Below, one piece after another: positions 13,201 through 21,825 of a DNA stretch of 64,000 nt. Within the stretch, counting starts at the first letter, position 1, and each line of letters opens with the position of its first letter. The DNA is from Streptomyces cynarae (GTDB taxonomy: Bacteria > Actinomycetota > Actinomycetes > Streptomycetales > Streptomycetaceae), in contig NZ_CP106793.1 of NCBI RefSeq assembly GCF_025642135.1, forward strand, positions 620,001 through 684,000. Reading direction: 5' to 3'. The position numbers were made by a program, and so were the translations under genes. The notes under the pieces are model-generated. The model was not told where the DNA came from. It made no database searches and saw nothing but the letters and a program-made list of their open reading frames with translations.

Positions 13201-15819
13201 TCAGGTCAGGACGAGCTCCAGTACGGTGACCGAGAGCGGCGGCACGGTGCTGGTGAAGGACTTTGCCGCGCCGGTGACGGTGCTCGTCCTGGGCACCAAT
13301 GTGTCAGGTTCTGTCAGCGTGTTCGTGGTGGTGCGCGAGGGGCCGGTCAGAACCGTCGCGGTGGCCTGCCTCTTGACCCCCTTGGCCAGTCCCTTCAGCT
13401 CGACCGGCACGCTCAGCTTCTCCGTCCCGGAGTTGACGACCGCGAGGTAGAGGCGGTTCCCGGAGCGGGTGGCCACGGTGGCGAGGCCGGGCAGTGCACG
13501 TGCGGTGGCCGGCAGCACCGTGTTGCCGAGCCTGCTCGTCAGCATGTGCTGTGCCCAGTAGCTGGGCGACACATAGCTGGTGAGGTTGTCGTAGGCGATC
13601 AGGTTGGTGGCCCAGACGTTGTTCTTGACGTGCGAGAAGAGCGGCGCGTAGCACTCCATGAGGACCTGGTCCGAGTTGCGGATCAGCCCGGCCAGCCAAG
13701 CGGCGTCGCCGAGCGCCGCGTTGAGGTCGGGTGTGGGGCGGCCCTCCTGTGCGGCCCATTCTCCGACGAACACCTTCGTCGAATTGCGGTCCCGGTTGTC
13801 GTACTTGTGGGTGGAGGCCTGGGCGGCGGACGGCGCGAGGTAGTAGTGCTCGTCGATCAGGTCCGGCGTGCGGCTCGTCACGGACGTCGAGGCGATCAGC
13901 TTCAGATGCGGGTACTTCGCCTTGATCGCGTCGTAGAAGGCCGCGAACCGCTCGTTGTACGACCCAGAGGAGTCGAACCAGTCCTCGTTGCCGATCTCGA
14001 CGTACTCCAGCGGGAACGGCTCGGGGTGTCCGTCGGCGGCACGTCGTGCGCCCCAGGTGCTGGTGACAGGACCGGTGACGTACTCGATCTCGTCGAGTGC
14101 GTCCTGGATGAACGGCTTGAGCGCGTCGCCGGTGACGTGTTCGCCCTTGAGTGAGTAGCCGGCGAACACGGCGAGGACCGGCTGGGCGTGCATGTCCTCG
14201 ACCCATTCCAGGTATTCGAGGAGGCCGAGGCCGTCCGTGGACCAGTAGCCCCAGGCGTCGTCCATGTGGCCGGGGCGCTCCCAGACCGGACCGATGGTGT
14301 TCTTCCAGTTGAACCGTGTCGCAATGGTGTTGCCCTCGAGGAAGTTTCCGCCGGGGAAGCGCAGGAACTTCGGCTTCAGAGCGACCAGTTTGTCCATCAG
14401 GTCGATGCGCAGGCCGTTGGGCCGGTTGTTGTAGGTGGGCGGGAAGAGGGACACATGCTGGAGCCACAGGGTCTCGCCCGCGGCGGCGGGGTCGGCCGTG
14501 GTGACGGTCAGCCTTGCGTCACCGACCACGGGGGTGCTCGAACCGGTCCGCAGGGTCAGCTCGAACGGGCGGTCCGGGAAGGCGGTGCCGATGTGGGACA
14601 CGTGAGCGGACGCGTACACCGTCGCACCGTCTGCCGACTCGATGGCCACCGTGAGCGGGCCGATGCGTCGTGACGCCTTGGCGAACAGTCGGGCGGTGTA
14701 GGCCGTTCCGGGCCGCACCGGTATGCCCCAGAAGCCGTCGTTGGCGACGCCGGCCCGGTCTCCGGCCCCCACGCTGCTCGGCAGCGCGACCTTGAGGGAA
14801 CGGTTGAGCGCGGCGTTGAGCGGGGTGGCGGTGTCGAGCGCGAGGGTCGTTCCGCCGACGGCGGACCAGTGGACGGGCGTGGTGTCGCTGGCCATCATCG
14901 AGCGGTTCTGCACCAGTTCGGCGTAGATGCCGCCCTCGCCGGAGTGGTTGATGTCTTCGAACATCAAGCCCGGGAGGATGGGGGACACGGCGTGGGCGGG
15001 GGTGCCGACGTCCACGCTCAGCAGCGGCGTCGTGGTCTCCACAGGGACCCCGGCCAAGGCCGCGACCTGGTCGGAGGTGAGGACGGACGGGAACATCCAC
15101 ACGTCGTCGACCAGGCCGTGCCACTGGTCGACGTGCCCACCGCCGTAGAGCGCACGGCCGATGGCGGTGTCGCCGCTGCCGGCCCAGCCCGCGGTGTAGG
15201 CGGTCTCCCCCTCCAGCACGCCGTTGACGTAGAGGCGAATGACGCCGGCGGCCGGGTCGCTGACGCCGACCAGGTGGGTCCAGGTGCCGGTGGTGGGCGC
15301 TGAAGCGGCGGCCGCCACCGCGGCGCTCTGGGTGGCGTCCGAGTCGAGCCGGGCGAAGGCGAACGTGCCGGTGTCATCGCGCAGCCCCAGGTAGAAGGCG
15401 CTGACGACCTTGCCGTCGATGCTGACGGCGGTCTGGTAGCCGCCGAGTTGAGCGAGGTTGACCCAGGCACCCACCGAGAATCCCTTGGAGGTGTCGAGGG
15501 CCGGCCCGGACGCCGCGGCGTTGCCGCCTGCCGTGAGGCTCAGGCTGTGGGCGCCGACCTTGCCGGTGTCCCAGCCGGCCGCGCCCTGGAGCGTCGCGGT
15601 GCGACCGTTGCCGGAGGAGTCGGCGGCGGAGGTGCCGGAGCCTTCGTCGAAGGTCCAGTGGGCGGCTGCGGCGGGGAGGTCCGCGGCCGCGGCGCTTGGG
15701 GCTGTGCCGGTGAGCGCGGCGGCGCCGGCGGGAGTGGCGGCGGCGAGGGTCCCGGCGAGGGAGGCGGCGCCCAGGGCGGTGAGGACGGTTCTGCGGGGCA
15801 CTCCGGCTTCTGAAGGCAT
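13201..15819 (-). CDS. Secreted alpha-L-arabinofuranosidase, GH51, with LamG-type domain
   Basis: This 872-aa exported glycosidase starts with a twin-arginine signal peptide (RRTVLTALGAASLAGT) and an Ala-X-Ala-rich cleavage region. A LamG/concanavalin-like domain follows (HWTFDEGSGTSAADSSGNG to LVDDVWMFP), probably for carbohydrate binding. Next come a GH51-associated beta domain, the catalytic barrel and a C-terminal beta domain. The acid/base Glu lies in EYVEIGNEDWF and the nucleophile Glu in KVFVGEWAAQEG; FLRFPGGNFLEG is also typical of GH51. It should release arabinose from arabinan/arabinoxylan outside the cell. I preferred ATG 15819 (AAAGGA nine bases upstream) over ATG 15828, which is too close to that site. 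The gene stands alone. Confidence 0.93.
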   Translation of the reverse strand: MPSEAGVPRRTVLTALGAASLAGTLAAATPAGAAALTGTAPSAAAADLPAAAAHWTFDEGSGTSAADSSGNGRTATLQGAAGWDTGKVGAHSLSLTAGGNAAASGPALDTSKGFSVGAWVNLAQLGGYQTAVSIDGKVVSAFYLGLRDDTGTFAFARLDSDATQSAAVAAAASAPTTGTWTHLVGVSDPAAGVIRLYVNGVLEGETAYTAGWAGSGDTAIGRALYGGGHVDQWHGLVDDVWMFPSVLTSDQVAALAGVPVETTTPLLSVDVGTPAHAVSPILPGLMFEDINHSGEGGIYAELVQNRSMMASDTTPVHWSAVGGTTLALDTATPLNAALNRSLKVALPSSVGAGDRAGVANDGFWGIPVRPGTAYTARLFAKASRRIGPLTVAIESADGATVYASAHVSHIGTAFPDRPFELTLRTGSSTPVVGDARLTVTTADPAAAGETLWLQHVSLFPPTYNNRPNGLRIDLMDKLVALKPKFLRFPGGNFLEGNTIATRFNWKNTIGPVWERPGHMDDAWGYWSTDGLGLLEYLEWVEDMHAQPVLAVFAGYSLKGEHVTGDALKPFIQDALDEIEYVTGPVTSTWGARRAADGHPEPFPLEYVEIGNEDWFDSSGSYNERFAAFYDAIKAKYPHLKLIASTSVTSRTPDLIDEHYYLAPSAAQASTHKYDNRDRNSTKVFVGEWAAQEGRPTPDLNAALGDAAWLAGLIRNSDQVLMECYAPLFSHVKNNVWATNLIAYDNLTSYVSPSYWAQHMLTSRLGNTVLPATARALPGLATVATRSGNRLYLAVVNSGTEKLSVPVELKGLAKGVKRQATATVLTGPSRTTTNTLTEPDTLVPRTSTVTGAAKSFTSTVPPLSVTVLELVLT

Positions 15820-16195
15820 GCGGCTCATTCCTTTGTGACGGATCGTTGCATTGCGTACCGGCCGGAGTAGGGCAGCTTGTCCGAGCTGCCGGCTGACCTC
15901 GTTCGATATGCCGTACACTGATCGTTACTTCGAGCAGCAGGGATCTTAAGGTGTCGGCGAGGCCCGTCAATACCCCTCGAATGGCAATGCTTTTCCACGC
16001 CTCGTCCGCCCCGTGGTTCCCAAGAGACAGACGCGAAGCGGGACTCCGTTGGGTTGCGTGGCTGTTCCGTGTGTTCCGCTCCCGTACCCGAGCGACCGCA
16101 GCAAGCCAAGGATCGAGCGCTGCGCGCCTCGGTGGCGGGCTGGTCGGGAAGCGGCCTTCATGAGCGGAGGCGCGCTTGGAGGTGCTGGTCGCCGG
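15820..16195. other. Intergenic region upstream of the GH51 gene
   Basis: I see no credible coding frame in these 376 bases. The part next to the GH51 start is comparatively AT-rich (about 15890-15960, GATATGCCGTACACTGATCG) and is where its promoter would be expected. No sugar-responsive LacI-type palindrome was obvious. Confidence 0.4.
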
Positions 16196-16747
16196 TCACT
16201 GCCCCAGGCCCCGCCATTCCGGGGCGAGGAGCGCCCACAGCTGCTTGTCGTAGCGCACGCCCCCATACGGCCACGCCTGGCGTCGCACGCCCTCCAGCGT
16301 CATGCCCAGCCGTTCGGCCACAGCTGAGCTGCGGTCGTTGTCGGCCCGGCAGTGCCACTCGGCTCGATGCAGCCCCCGGGAGGTGAACGCCCAGTCCAAC
16401 AACGCGCCGCATGCCCGCGTGATCAGACCGTGGCCCTCGGCGGACGGCTCCAGCCAGCAACCGATCTCACAAGAGCCGAAAGCAGCCTGGAAGTCGGTGA
16501 ACATCACACCGCCGACCAGCAATCCAGCCCGCCAGATGCCATACAGGCGGGCACCGTCACCGGCCTGCCGTTCGGCATACCTCTTGAGCGTGGCCCGCGC
16601 CCCCTCCACATCGTCGGTGACGAACGCGGGCCCGACCCACGGACGGATGTGCTCACGGGCCCGGTCCATATGGTCCGCGAACTCCTCGGCATGCCAGATC
16701 TCCAACGGTCCAAGGTGAGCTCCCTCGCCCAGGGACAGCGAAAACAT
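16196..16747 (-). CDS. GNAT acetyltransferase, RimJ/RimL type
   Basis: This 183-aa protein of the RimL type has LEIWHAEEFADHMDRAREHI at the N terminus, then GCWLEPSAEGHGLITRACGAL (acetyl-CoA loop), NDRSSAVAERLGM, and the family's closing LWALLAPEW. ATG 16747 is preceded by GGGAGG. A much longer frame upstream is the shadow of the divergent regulator and was not used. It is divergent from a TetR gene, with an operator dyad in the 51-base gap, so it is presumably that repressor's target. The substrate is unknown. Confidence 0.9.
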   Translation of the reverse strand: MFSLSLGEGAHLGPLEIWHAEEFADHMDRAREHIRPWVGPAFVTDDVEGARATLKRYAERQAGDGARLYGIWRAGLLVGGVMFTDFQAAFGSCEIGCWLEPSAEGHGLITRACGALLDWAFTSRGLHRAEWHCRADNDRSSAVAERLGMTLEGVRRQAWPYGGVRYDKQLWALLAPEWRGLGQ

Positions 16748-16764
16748 GAGGCCTCCCCCATTCA

Positions 16765-16780
16765 CATAACAAGTGTTATG
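16765..16780. promoter_or_regulatory. TetR operator between divergent GNAT and tetR
   Basis: CATAACAAGTGTTATG is a palindrome with seven-base arms (CATAACA/TGTTATG) and a two-base centre. It occupies the middle of the short divergent promoter region, where a bound repressor would block both genes. Confidence 0.75.
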
Positions 16781-16798
16781 ACAATGTACCGTGGCAGC

Positions 16799-17431
16799 AT
16801 GCCACGCACCAAGGGAGATCACGAGGCCCGCCGACGCGACGTCTCCGAAGCGGTCTGGCAGGTCATGGCCACACGCGGCTTCGCCGGCCTGACACTGCGC
16901 GCCGTCGCCGCCGAACTCGACGCGACCACCGGCCTGCTCACGCATTACTTCCCCAGCAAACGCGCCTTGGTGGAGTACGCCCTCGACCTGCTGGAACAGC
17001 GCACCATCGCCCGCCCCCGCCGTCATGGAGGCGCGGGTCTGGCGGCCCTCAGGGACGCACTGCTGGACATCCTGCCGCTGACCGCCGAGGCCACCGACAG
17101 CAACCGGATCTGGGTCTCCTCCTGGGACGCCGCACTCTCCGACCCGACCCTGAGCACCGACTACGCCCGCAAGTACGCCCAAAGCCGCGACAGGCTGACC
17201 GAACGGGTGGCCGCGGCCCAGGAACTCGGCGAACTTCCCCCCGGAGACCCCGCAGACATCGCGGTCGGCGCTCAGGCCTTCGTTCTCGGCCTGGTGGTCC
17301 AGACCCTCTTCGACCCGGCGGCGTTCCCGCCGCAGCGGCAAGTCGGGCTCCTGGACGACTACCTCTCCACCCTGACCGCCCGCACTGATCCAACGACGAT
17401 CACCCGGCACGACCCCGACGGCAGGCCCTGA
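16799..17431 (+). CDS. TetR-family regulator
   Basis: This 210-aa protein has an N-terminal HTH (VSEAVWQVMATRGFAGLTLR, then TTGLLTHYFPSKRALVEYAL) and an all-helical C domain. YFPSK is the conserved end of the TetR HTH. I chose ATG 16799 because the residues match the family start (MPRTKGDHEARRRD) and the frame upstream has no protein character. It is divergent from the GNAT gene across a 16-bp palindrome. Confidence 0.9.
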   Translation: MPRTKGDHEARRRDVSEAVWQVMATRGFAGLTLRAVAAELDATTGLLTHYFPSKRALVEYALDLLEQRTIARPRRHGGAGLAALRDALLDILPLTAEATDSNRIWVSSWDAALSDPTLSTDYARKYAQSRDRLTERVAAAQELGELPPGDPADIAVGAQAFVLGLVVQTLFDPAAFPPQRQVGLLDDYLSTLTARTDPTTITRHDPDGRP

Positions 17432-17479
17432 GCATCAGGCGGCGATCCATGCCTGTCTGAGCGGTGAGCGTGCGCCGCG

Positions 17480-17635
17480 TCAGCGCCGCCAGGTCCCGGA
17501 CGCGTTCGTGCCGTTCTCGGACCATTGAGCGCACAGCAGGTCGGCGACGGTGGTGAGGGTGCGCGTGGACAGCGACAGACGCACCTGGCGCACAGGGTTT
17601 TCGGTGCCCTCGGCGGGGCTGAGGTTCGTTCGCAT
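17480..17635 (-). pseudogene. IS transposase N-terminal remnant
   Basis: The 51-residue frame contains VRLSLSTRTLTTVADLL and ends GTWRR then a stop. This resembles the first 50 residues of IS5-like Streptomyces transposases with an N-terminal HTH, where the next residues would be KL.PGRQAL. Nothing after it continues the gene, so it is at best a relic. Confidence 0.35.
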
Positions 17636-17683
17636 AAAAGGGTCGTGTCCGTGAGCCGACTGTCGTCGGTTCGAGATGCCGGA

Positions 17684-17709
17684 AGGGGCGGCCGCTCGGG
17701 ACCGCCCCT
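17684..17709 (-). terminator. Hairpin terminator after the serine hydrolase gene
   Basis: AGGGGCGG and CCGCCCCT form an eight-base stem with a ten-base loop, 12 bases beyond the minus-strand stop at 17721. Confidence 0.65.
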
Positions 17710-17720
17710 CCTGCGTTGGA

Positions 17721-19097
17721 TCAGGATGCTTTCGCGACCCGGCTGAAGAGTCGGCCGGCGAGGTCGACGCCTGTGACCGAGCCGTTGACGTCGCGGGAGA
17801 AGTAGCCACGCTGCCCCTTGAGGCCGCCTTCAGTGACGATGTACTCGTCGCCGTCGCCGGGAAGGAAGCCTATGTCCGCGGCCGGGTGGTCCGGGGGCAT
17901 TTCCTCGTCCGATGCCTCGCGGATCTCCGGCTTGATCCCGACCGCCAGGGTGAGACGGGTGCCGTCGGTGGCGATGTCGAGGTTCATGGCGTCGATCTCG
18001 TAGCGGCCGACGACCTGTTGGGCCTGTCCCTCGTCGTACGGGACCGGCTCTGCCGTCTTCTCGACGACGCCGAGGCAGTGCTCGAGCGCCCACCGCACGA
18101 CGGACTGGTTGAAGGGGTAGCCGTCCGGGCCGACGTTGGCCAGGGAGACCACCGCGAAGTCGCGTTCGGGCACGATGAGCAGCTCGGCGAACTGGCCGTT
18201 GCCCGAACCGCCGTGGCCGATCCCATGGAGGCCGTCCAGGTCGTGCAGGAACCAGCAGATGCCGAAGCCGTCGCCGAGCGTGCTGGCGCGCAGCTCGACC
18301 GTCTGCTCCCGCATGCGGTGCAGCTCTGCGGCGGGCAAGACGCCACCGCCGTCGCCGAGTTGGAACCGCGCCCAGCGCAGCACATCGCTCGCCGAGGAGG
18401 CGAGGCCGCCACCGGGGTTGTCGCCGCGTGCGCCCTCCTTGAACGCTCCCCAGGGCCGGGCGGGGTGCAGCTCGCCGTCGTCGCCGCGGTTGTAGCCCAC
18501 GGCGAACTTGCGGACCATCACCTCGGACAGGCCGTACACGGTGTCCACAAGGCCCACCGGCTCCAGGACTAGCGAGGCCATGGCCTGCTCGAAGGGCAGG
18601 CCCGTGACCTTCTCCACGATCCGCCCGGCCAGGTTGTAACCGGCCTGGCTGTACGAGGCCCGGGCACCGGGCGGTGCGATCAGCGGCAGCTGGGGCAGCT
18701 TTGCCACGAGCCCGGCCAGGGAGCGGTCGCCCTCGCCGTCGTCGATCAGGTTCCAGTCCAGGCCCGCGGTGTGGTTGAGCAGGTTCAGGACGGTGATCTG
18801 CGCCGCGGCCTGCTCGTCGGCCAGCTTCAGCTCGGGGACGTAGCGCCGCACCGGCGCGTCCAGGTCCACCTTCCCCTCGGCGACCAGGCGCATCAGCGCG
18901 GTCGCCGTGAAGGTCTTGGACACCGACGCCAGAGGGAACAGCGTCTTCTCGTCGACCGGCAGCGGGTTGCCGAGGCTCGTCACGCCGTGCGAGGCGTAGA
19001 TCTCCTGGCCGTCCAGGAGCACCCCGACGGCAACGCCTGGCACGGCGAACTCCGTCGCCTGCGCCTTGACGAACTCCGACAGCTTGTCCTGCAGCAT
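17721..19097 (-). CDS. Serine hydrolase, beta-lactamase/DD-peptidase family (class C fold)
   Basis: This 458-aa member of the PF00144 family has the nucleophile motif SVSK in PLASVSKTFTATALMRL, the tyrosine motif YSQAGYN, and GHGGSGNGQF as the third box, followed by an extra C-terminal beta domain (about 350-458). No signal peptide is visible, so a cytoplasmic esterase or peptidase is more likely than a secreted beta-lactamase. ATG 19097 follows GGGGGAGC; an upstream in-frame start lacks a ribosome site. It is divergent from a TetR gene, with repeated GAACTAAGT motifs between them. Confidence 0.88.
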   Translation of the reverse strand: MLQDKLSEFVKAQATEFAVPGVAVGVLLDGQEIYASHGVTSLGNPLPVDEKTLFPLASVSKTFTATALMRLVAEGKVDLDAPVRRYVPELKLADEQAAAQITVLNLLNHTAGLDWNLIDDGEGDRSLAGLVAKLPQLPLIAPPGARASYSQAGYNLAGRIVEKVTGLPFEQAMASLVLEPVGLVDTVYGLSEVMVRKFAVGYNRGDDGELHPARPWGAFKEGARGDNPGGGLASSASDVLRWARFQLGDGGGVLPAAELHRMREQTVELRASTLGDGFGICWFLHDLDGLHGIGHGGSGNGQFAELLIVPERDFAVVSLANVGPDGYPFNQSVVRWALEHCLGVVEKTAEPVPYDEGQAQQVVGRYEIDAMNLDIATDGTRLTLAVGIKPEIREASDEEMPPDHPAADIGFLPGDGDEYIVTEGGLKGQRGYFSRDVNGSVTGVDLAGRLFSRVAKAS

Positions 19098-19111
19098 TGC
19101 TCCCCCTTCGA

Positions 19112-19189
19112 GTACTTGAACTAAGTACGAGAGGCAGCGTAGACCGCTCCTCGAACAAAGTTCAAGACTCGTCACGAACTAAGTGCAAG
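19112..19189. promoter_or_regulatory. Operator/promoter region with repeated GAACTAAGT motifs
   Basis: The divergent gap holds GTACTTGAACTAAGTAC (dyad, 19112-19128), CGAACAAAGTTCAAG (19152-19166) and CGAACTAAGTGCAAG (19175-19189). The last two match at 13 of 15 positions and are 23 bases apart, and GAACTAAGT also occurs in the first. These are likely sites for the adjacent TetR protein. Confidence 0.6.
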
Positions 19190-19202
19190 TAGGGTGGTGG
19201 CC

Positions 19203-19898
19203 ATGCCGCGAGACACACTGACCGCAGACCGGATCGTCCGTGCGGCAATCGAGCTGCTCGACGACGAGGGACTGGACGGCCTCAACATGCGGAGCCTGGC
19301 GAAACGGCTCGGCTCGGCCGCCACGGCCGTCTACTGGCACATCAAGACCAAGGACGACCTGGTCCGACTCGCCAGCGACGCGATCTGGCACGAGGTCGAG
19401 TCGCCCGATCTCGATGCCACCGACTGGCGCACCGCCGCCACCGCCCATGCCACCGGCATGCACGCAATGCTCACCCGGCACCCCTGGCTCGTCCAGGCAT
19501 TCGGCAGCCACCTCCTGCACGGACCCGGCCAGGCCCAGCACAACGACCTCAGCCTGGCCATCTACGAAAAGGCGGGCTTCGCCGCCGCCGACGCGGACCG
19601 GGCGGCCGCCACCGTGTTCACCTTCGTGCTCGGCAGCGCGCTCGGCCCTGCCGCCCAGGTCTCGCTGAACCGCCGGCTGAGCAAGAACAGCGCAGACGCG
19701 GAGGAACTGATGGCCGACGCCATGACACGCGCCACCGAGACCGCCATGCAATTTCCGCGCCTGCGCGAACGCCTCGGCACCACGGCCGCCACGGAGTACG
19801 CCGAAGCGCCCGACAACACCTTCGCGTTCGGCCTTCAGTCCCTCCTCGACGGCTTCGAGGCCCGCCTCACCGGCGACCGCGCAGGCCGGCGCGAGTGA
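19203..19898 (+). CDS. TetR-family regulator with TetR-class C domain
   Basis: This 231-aa regulator has ADRIVRAAIELLDDEGLDGL, NMRSLAKRLG and AVYWHIKTKDDLVRLA, the HTH of the TetR(C)-type subgroup with the characteristic YWHIK. The C-terminal half is helical and ends with FAFGLQSLLDGFEA, usual for this group. ATG 19203 is used. It is divergent from the serine hydrolase at 17721-19097 and probably represses it and itself. Confidence 0.92.
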   Translation: MPRDTLTADRIVRAAIELLDDEGLDGLNMRSLAKRLGSAATAVYWHIKTKDDLVRLASDAIWHEVESPDLDATDWRTAATAHATGMHAMLTRHPWLVQAFGSHLLHGPGQAQHNDLSLAIYEKAGFAAADADRAAATVFTFVLGSALGPAAQVSLNRRLSKNSADAEELMADAMTRATETAMQFPRLRERLGTTAATEYAEAPDNTFAFGLQSLLDGFEARLTGDRAGRRE

Positions 19899-20120
19899 CC
19901 ACCCCGGACAACACCCGCCCGACCAGCCCACGGCCCCTTTCCGGCATCACGCCGACACACGAGCGGGCGAGGTGAGACAGAACGGGACACCGACGTGCCC
20001 CTGAGCGGTGCACATGACTCCACGGCCCGCAGGACTCCAAGGCTCGGCACGCCGTCGAGTGCGGCATCAATCGCCTCAAAAGGCACCACCCTTGGCCACG
20101 AGGTACGAACCAGCCGTCCG

Positions 20121-20705
20121 CTACGAGGCGATCGTCCTCGTCGCGGCCACCAATGAATGGCTGCGACCAGCGTGATCGAGAGTGATCCAGTAGCGGCGCT
20201 TGACCCCGGTCTCGATGCTGCGCACATCTTCGAGGACGCCGCCATTGCTCTCGATGGTGCGCGCCGAGCCGACGTTGCCATCGTCACAGGTGAGGAGGAT
20301 CCGGTCCAGACCGAGCGCCGGCGCCTTGAGCAGAACCGCTCCCAGCGCCCACGTGGCCAGTCCGCGTCTCCTGGCAGAAGGCCGAACGCTGTAGCCGATG
20401 TTTCCGCCGCCTTCCAACAGAAAGGCGTTCAGATAGTGCCGAAGGTCGATGGCCCCGAGGTACGTCTCGCCGTCGACGATCCACCAGTGGGTGGCGTGGA
20501 CGCGTCCTTCCCCGACAGGCAGCGACCGGTCCGATTGCTGCCGCAGGCGCTCGACCCACGAGGCGAACCCTTCCGGACTGTCGAGGTCATCGTCACCAAC
20601 CAGACGCAGGCCGGCCCCGTCCTGGTGAGCGCCAGGCTGCCACTCGTCACGCGCCGCGAGCCACGAGGAATGCAGCCGTTCCGTGGGAGCGATCAGTTCA
20701 GCCAT
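20121..20705 (-). CDS. GNAT acetyltransferase
   Basis: This 194-aa GNAT protein shows TYLGAIDLRHYLNAFLLEGG, GYSVRPSARRRGLATWALG (acetyl-CoA pyrophosphate loop), LLTCDDGNVGSARTIESNGG and a C-terminal RRYWITL. It resembles Streptomyces GNATs placed near aminoglycoside or peptide acetyltransferases, but the substrate cannot be told. ATG 20705 (MAELIAPTERL) matches the usual N terminus; the 45 upstream residues do not. The gaps on either side (19899-20120 and 20706-20893) hold nothing recognisable. Confidence 0.85.
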   Translation of the reverse strand: MAELIAPTERLHSSWLAARDEWQPGAHQDGAGLRLVGDDDLDSPEGFASWVERLRQQSDRSLPVGEGRVHATHWWIVDGETYLGAIDLRHYLNAFLLEGGGNIGYSVRPSARRRGLATWALGAVLLKAPALGLDRILLTCDDGNVGSARTIESNGGVLEDVRSIETGVKRRYWITLDHAGRSHSLVAATRTIAS

Positions 20706-20893
20706 GCGAGGGACGATAACACCCAAATCCCCGATGGGATCAGGCACTTGGTGCCAGATCGGGAGCCTGGCCCATCGGATGGGGTGCAGCGGGTAAGCCA
20801 GGCCGAGGCGAAACCCCCTCATTCCGCCCCGATTGATCAACCACTACTCGGCCGGACATCCCCCTCCACACCGGTCCTCGGCCCGTGACGGAC

Positions 20894-21262
20894 TCAGCGG
20901 GCGGCGACCACCAGTGCCAGTGCGACGAGCGCAGGCACCGTCTGGACGAACAGGATCCGGCGGCTCGAGGTTGCCGCCCCGTAGGCCCCTGCGACCGCGA
21001 CACACACCAGGAAGAACACCTTGGCCTGGAAGCCGGCCGGATCGGCGGCAACTGCGCCCCACACCAGGCCTGCGGCGAGGAAGCCGTTGTACAGGCCCTG
21101 GTTGGCAGCCAGAGTCTTCGTCGAGGCGGCGAACTCCTCCGTGGTGCCGAAGGAGGCCCTGGCCCGGGGCGTGGTCCACAGGAACATCTCCAGGACCAGG
21201 ATGTAGAGGTGCAGCACGGCTATGGCCAGCACCGCACAAGTAGCGACGATCGACATGTCCAT
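20894..21262 (-). CDS. DUF1304 family small membrane protein
   Basis: This 122-aa integral membrane protein has about four transmembrane segments (VATCAVLAIAVLHLYILVLE, FLAAGLVWGAVAA, VFFLVCVAVAGAYGA, TVPALVALALVVA) and the DUF1304 signature EMFLWTTPRARASF plus NQGLYNGFLAAGL. The function of the family is not established. ATG 21262 gives the full first helix. Confidence 0.9.
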   Translation of the reverse strand: MDMSIVATCAVLAIAVLHLYILVLEMFLWTTPRARASFGTTEEFAASTKTLAANQGLYNGFLAAGLVWGAVAADPAGFQAKVFFLVCVAVAGAYGAATSSRRILFVQTVPALVALALVVAAR

Positions 21263-21416
21263 GAGGGTACGGCGTACGACCTCGCGTGCCTCGCCGCCTT
21301 CCCAATCCCCACTGCCCTGAGCCGACGCGGTCAGCGGTGTGATCGGTCCGCGCAAGCCTGGACCTGCGGCCTCAGAAAGGAAGACGCCGACGATGTGAAG
21401 GCCGGCAAGGAGGGTC

Positions 21417-21578
21417 GTGGCGGTCTTCTCGGAGCGGGTGGTCAGGGCGTCCGGACTCGCCCTGCCGGAGGACTGGGAGAAAGCCATGGACGACGCCGTC
21501 GACGCGGCCGTTGCGGACACTCCCGACACCGCGCCCCTACGCGCTCTGCTCGCCGGCATCAACCGCGTATCGGCATAG
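21417..21578 (+). CDS. Short unidentified ORF, perhaps a gene remnant
   Basis: A 53-codon frame reads VAVFSERVVRASGLALPEDW, then ALRALLAGINRVSA-like C-terminal sequence (PLRALLAGINRVSA), with clean Streptomyces codon bias. AAGGAGGG precedes the GTG, but only three bases away, which is too close for good initiation. I do not recognise it. It may be the tail of a lost gene. The remainder of 21263-21825 shows no coding signal. Confidence 0.3.
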   Translation: MAVFSERVVRASGLALPEDWEKAMDDAVDAAVADTPDTAPLRALLAGINRVSA

Positions 21579-21825
21579 TGCGGTACCAGGGAAGCCCTGG
21601 ACGTCCCCCTGGTGCGGCCCGACTTGGTCCTCCTGGCGGCACCCAGCCCAGGAGGGGCGGCAGCGATCGGGCGGAGGCCGAGCCTCCTGATCGCGTCGAC
21701 AGGGAGCCCGAGCCATCGGCTCGTCGCCGATTCGGAGCACAGGAGGACAAGGCGTGCCCGAGGGCGGCCCCCGCTCCGCCCGAGCCGAGCCGGCGGCCGC
21801 CCGCAAGGCGCGCCCACGACTCCTG

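Noticed and set aside
13304..14467. Long arginine-rich minus-strand frame within the arabinofuranosidase gene
   Set aside because: It is an out-of-frame shadow on the same strand; the GH51 frame has all catalytic motifs.
16748..17410. N-terminal extension of the GNAT gene at 16196 to 17410
   Set aside because: The extension is the reverse of the TetR gene, and a ribosome site and correct GNAT start lie at 16747.
17721..19097. Serine hydrolase as a secreted beta-lactamase giving antibiotic resistance
   Set aside because: No signal peptide; the family is mostly esterases and peptidases, so resistance cannot be claimed.
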